This document shows positions 6,663 to 6,663 of a stretch of DNA of 6,663 bases, piece by piece. A program made the position numbers and the translations under genes. Below the pieces are notes generated by a model. That model searched no databases and was not told the DNA's origin. It saw only the letters and a program-made list of their open reading frames with translations. Numbering within the stretch: the stretch's first letter is position 1; every line of letters starts with the position of its first letter. The DNA comes from an uncultured Planctomycetia bacterium (GTDB lineage Bacteria; Planctomycetota; UBA1135; GCA-002686595): assembly GCA_938003765.1 (NCBI GenBank), contig CALKYE010000265.1, forward strand, positions 1-6,663, read 5' to 3'.

Positions 6663-6663
6663 A

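Larger units (their letters stand above)
6289..6663. other. Gene-free 375-bp region rich in inverted repeats
   Basis: All three plus-strand frames and the minus-strand frames here translate to Arg/Ser/Pro/Ala-rich text with no domain, signal peptide or family resemblance. One plus frame is open to the window edge from an ATG at 6492 (57 codons in view), but it looks non-coding. What the region does hold is secondary structure: a small hairpin right after the porin stop, a strong hairpin at 6377-6400, and four palindromic elements between 6591 and 6662. It is probably the 3' flank of the porin transcript plus the upstream or downstream flank of a gene outside the window. Confidence 0.55.

Noticed and set aside
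6492..6663. A possible 5' end of a plus-strand gene from ATG 6492 to the window edge.
   Set aside because: The 57 codons in view lack a ribosome-binding site, a signal peptide and any family resemblance, and they cross the palindrome cluster.

Overview
The window looks like chromosomal DNA from a GC-rich, Gram-negative-type bacterium, most probably a member of the Planctomycetota. This is inferred from gene content, not from a database match. Three things point that way: two extracytoplasmic-function (ECF) sigma factor-like genes of types abundant in that phylum flank a transmembrane Ser/Thr protein kinase with a TPR-rich tail; the main genes lack clear Shine-Dalgarno sequences; and an outer-membrane porin is present. 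GC content is visibly very high, so long spurious open frames cover both strands. I kept only frames with recognisable domains, signal peptides or coherent protein character.

Layout. At the left edge, on the minus strand, is an ECF sigma-like gene (4-447). It keeps the family's N-terminal landmarks but ends before region 4 and has lost the core region-2 motif, so I read it as a decayed or truncated copy. Head-to-head with it, after about 80 bp, starts the Ser/Thr kinase (527-2956, plus), which has all catalytic motifs, one membrane helix, a coiled coil and TPR-like repeats. Converging on it, 36 bp from stop to stop, is an apparently intact 208-residue ECF sigma factor (2993-3619, minus). A 126-bp divergent intergenic region with a GC-rich inverted repeat separates the sigma gene from a two-gene rightward unit: a 460-residue secreted protein of unrecognised family with repeating beta-rich segments (3746-5128) and, 14 bp later, a 381-residue OprP/OprO-like porin (5143-6288). 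The last 375 bp hold no gene I can support. They do hold a 10-bp hairpin with a TTCG loop (6377-6400), a likely terminator or RNA structure, and a close-packed run of four palindromic elements at the right edge (6591-6662).

How the parts may work together. The kinase has its catalytic domain in the cytoplasm and its coiled-coil/TPR part probably on the other side of the membrane. Its sigma-factor neighbours suggest an envelope-sensing switch in which the kinase and an ECF sigma factor belong to one regulatory module. The secreted protein and porin are probably co-transcribed and act at the cell envelope. That the sigma factor controls this divergent unit is a testable inference, not something the sequence shows. 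I saw no mobile element, CRISPR array, tRNA or rRNA.
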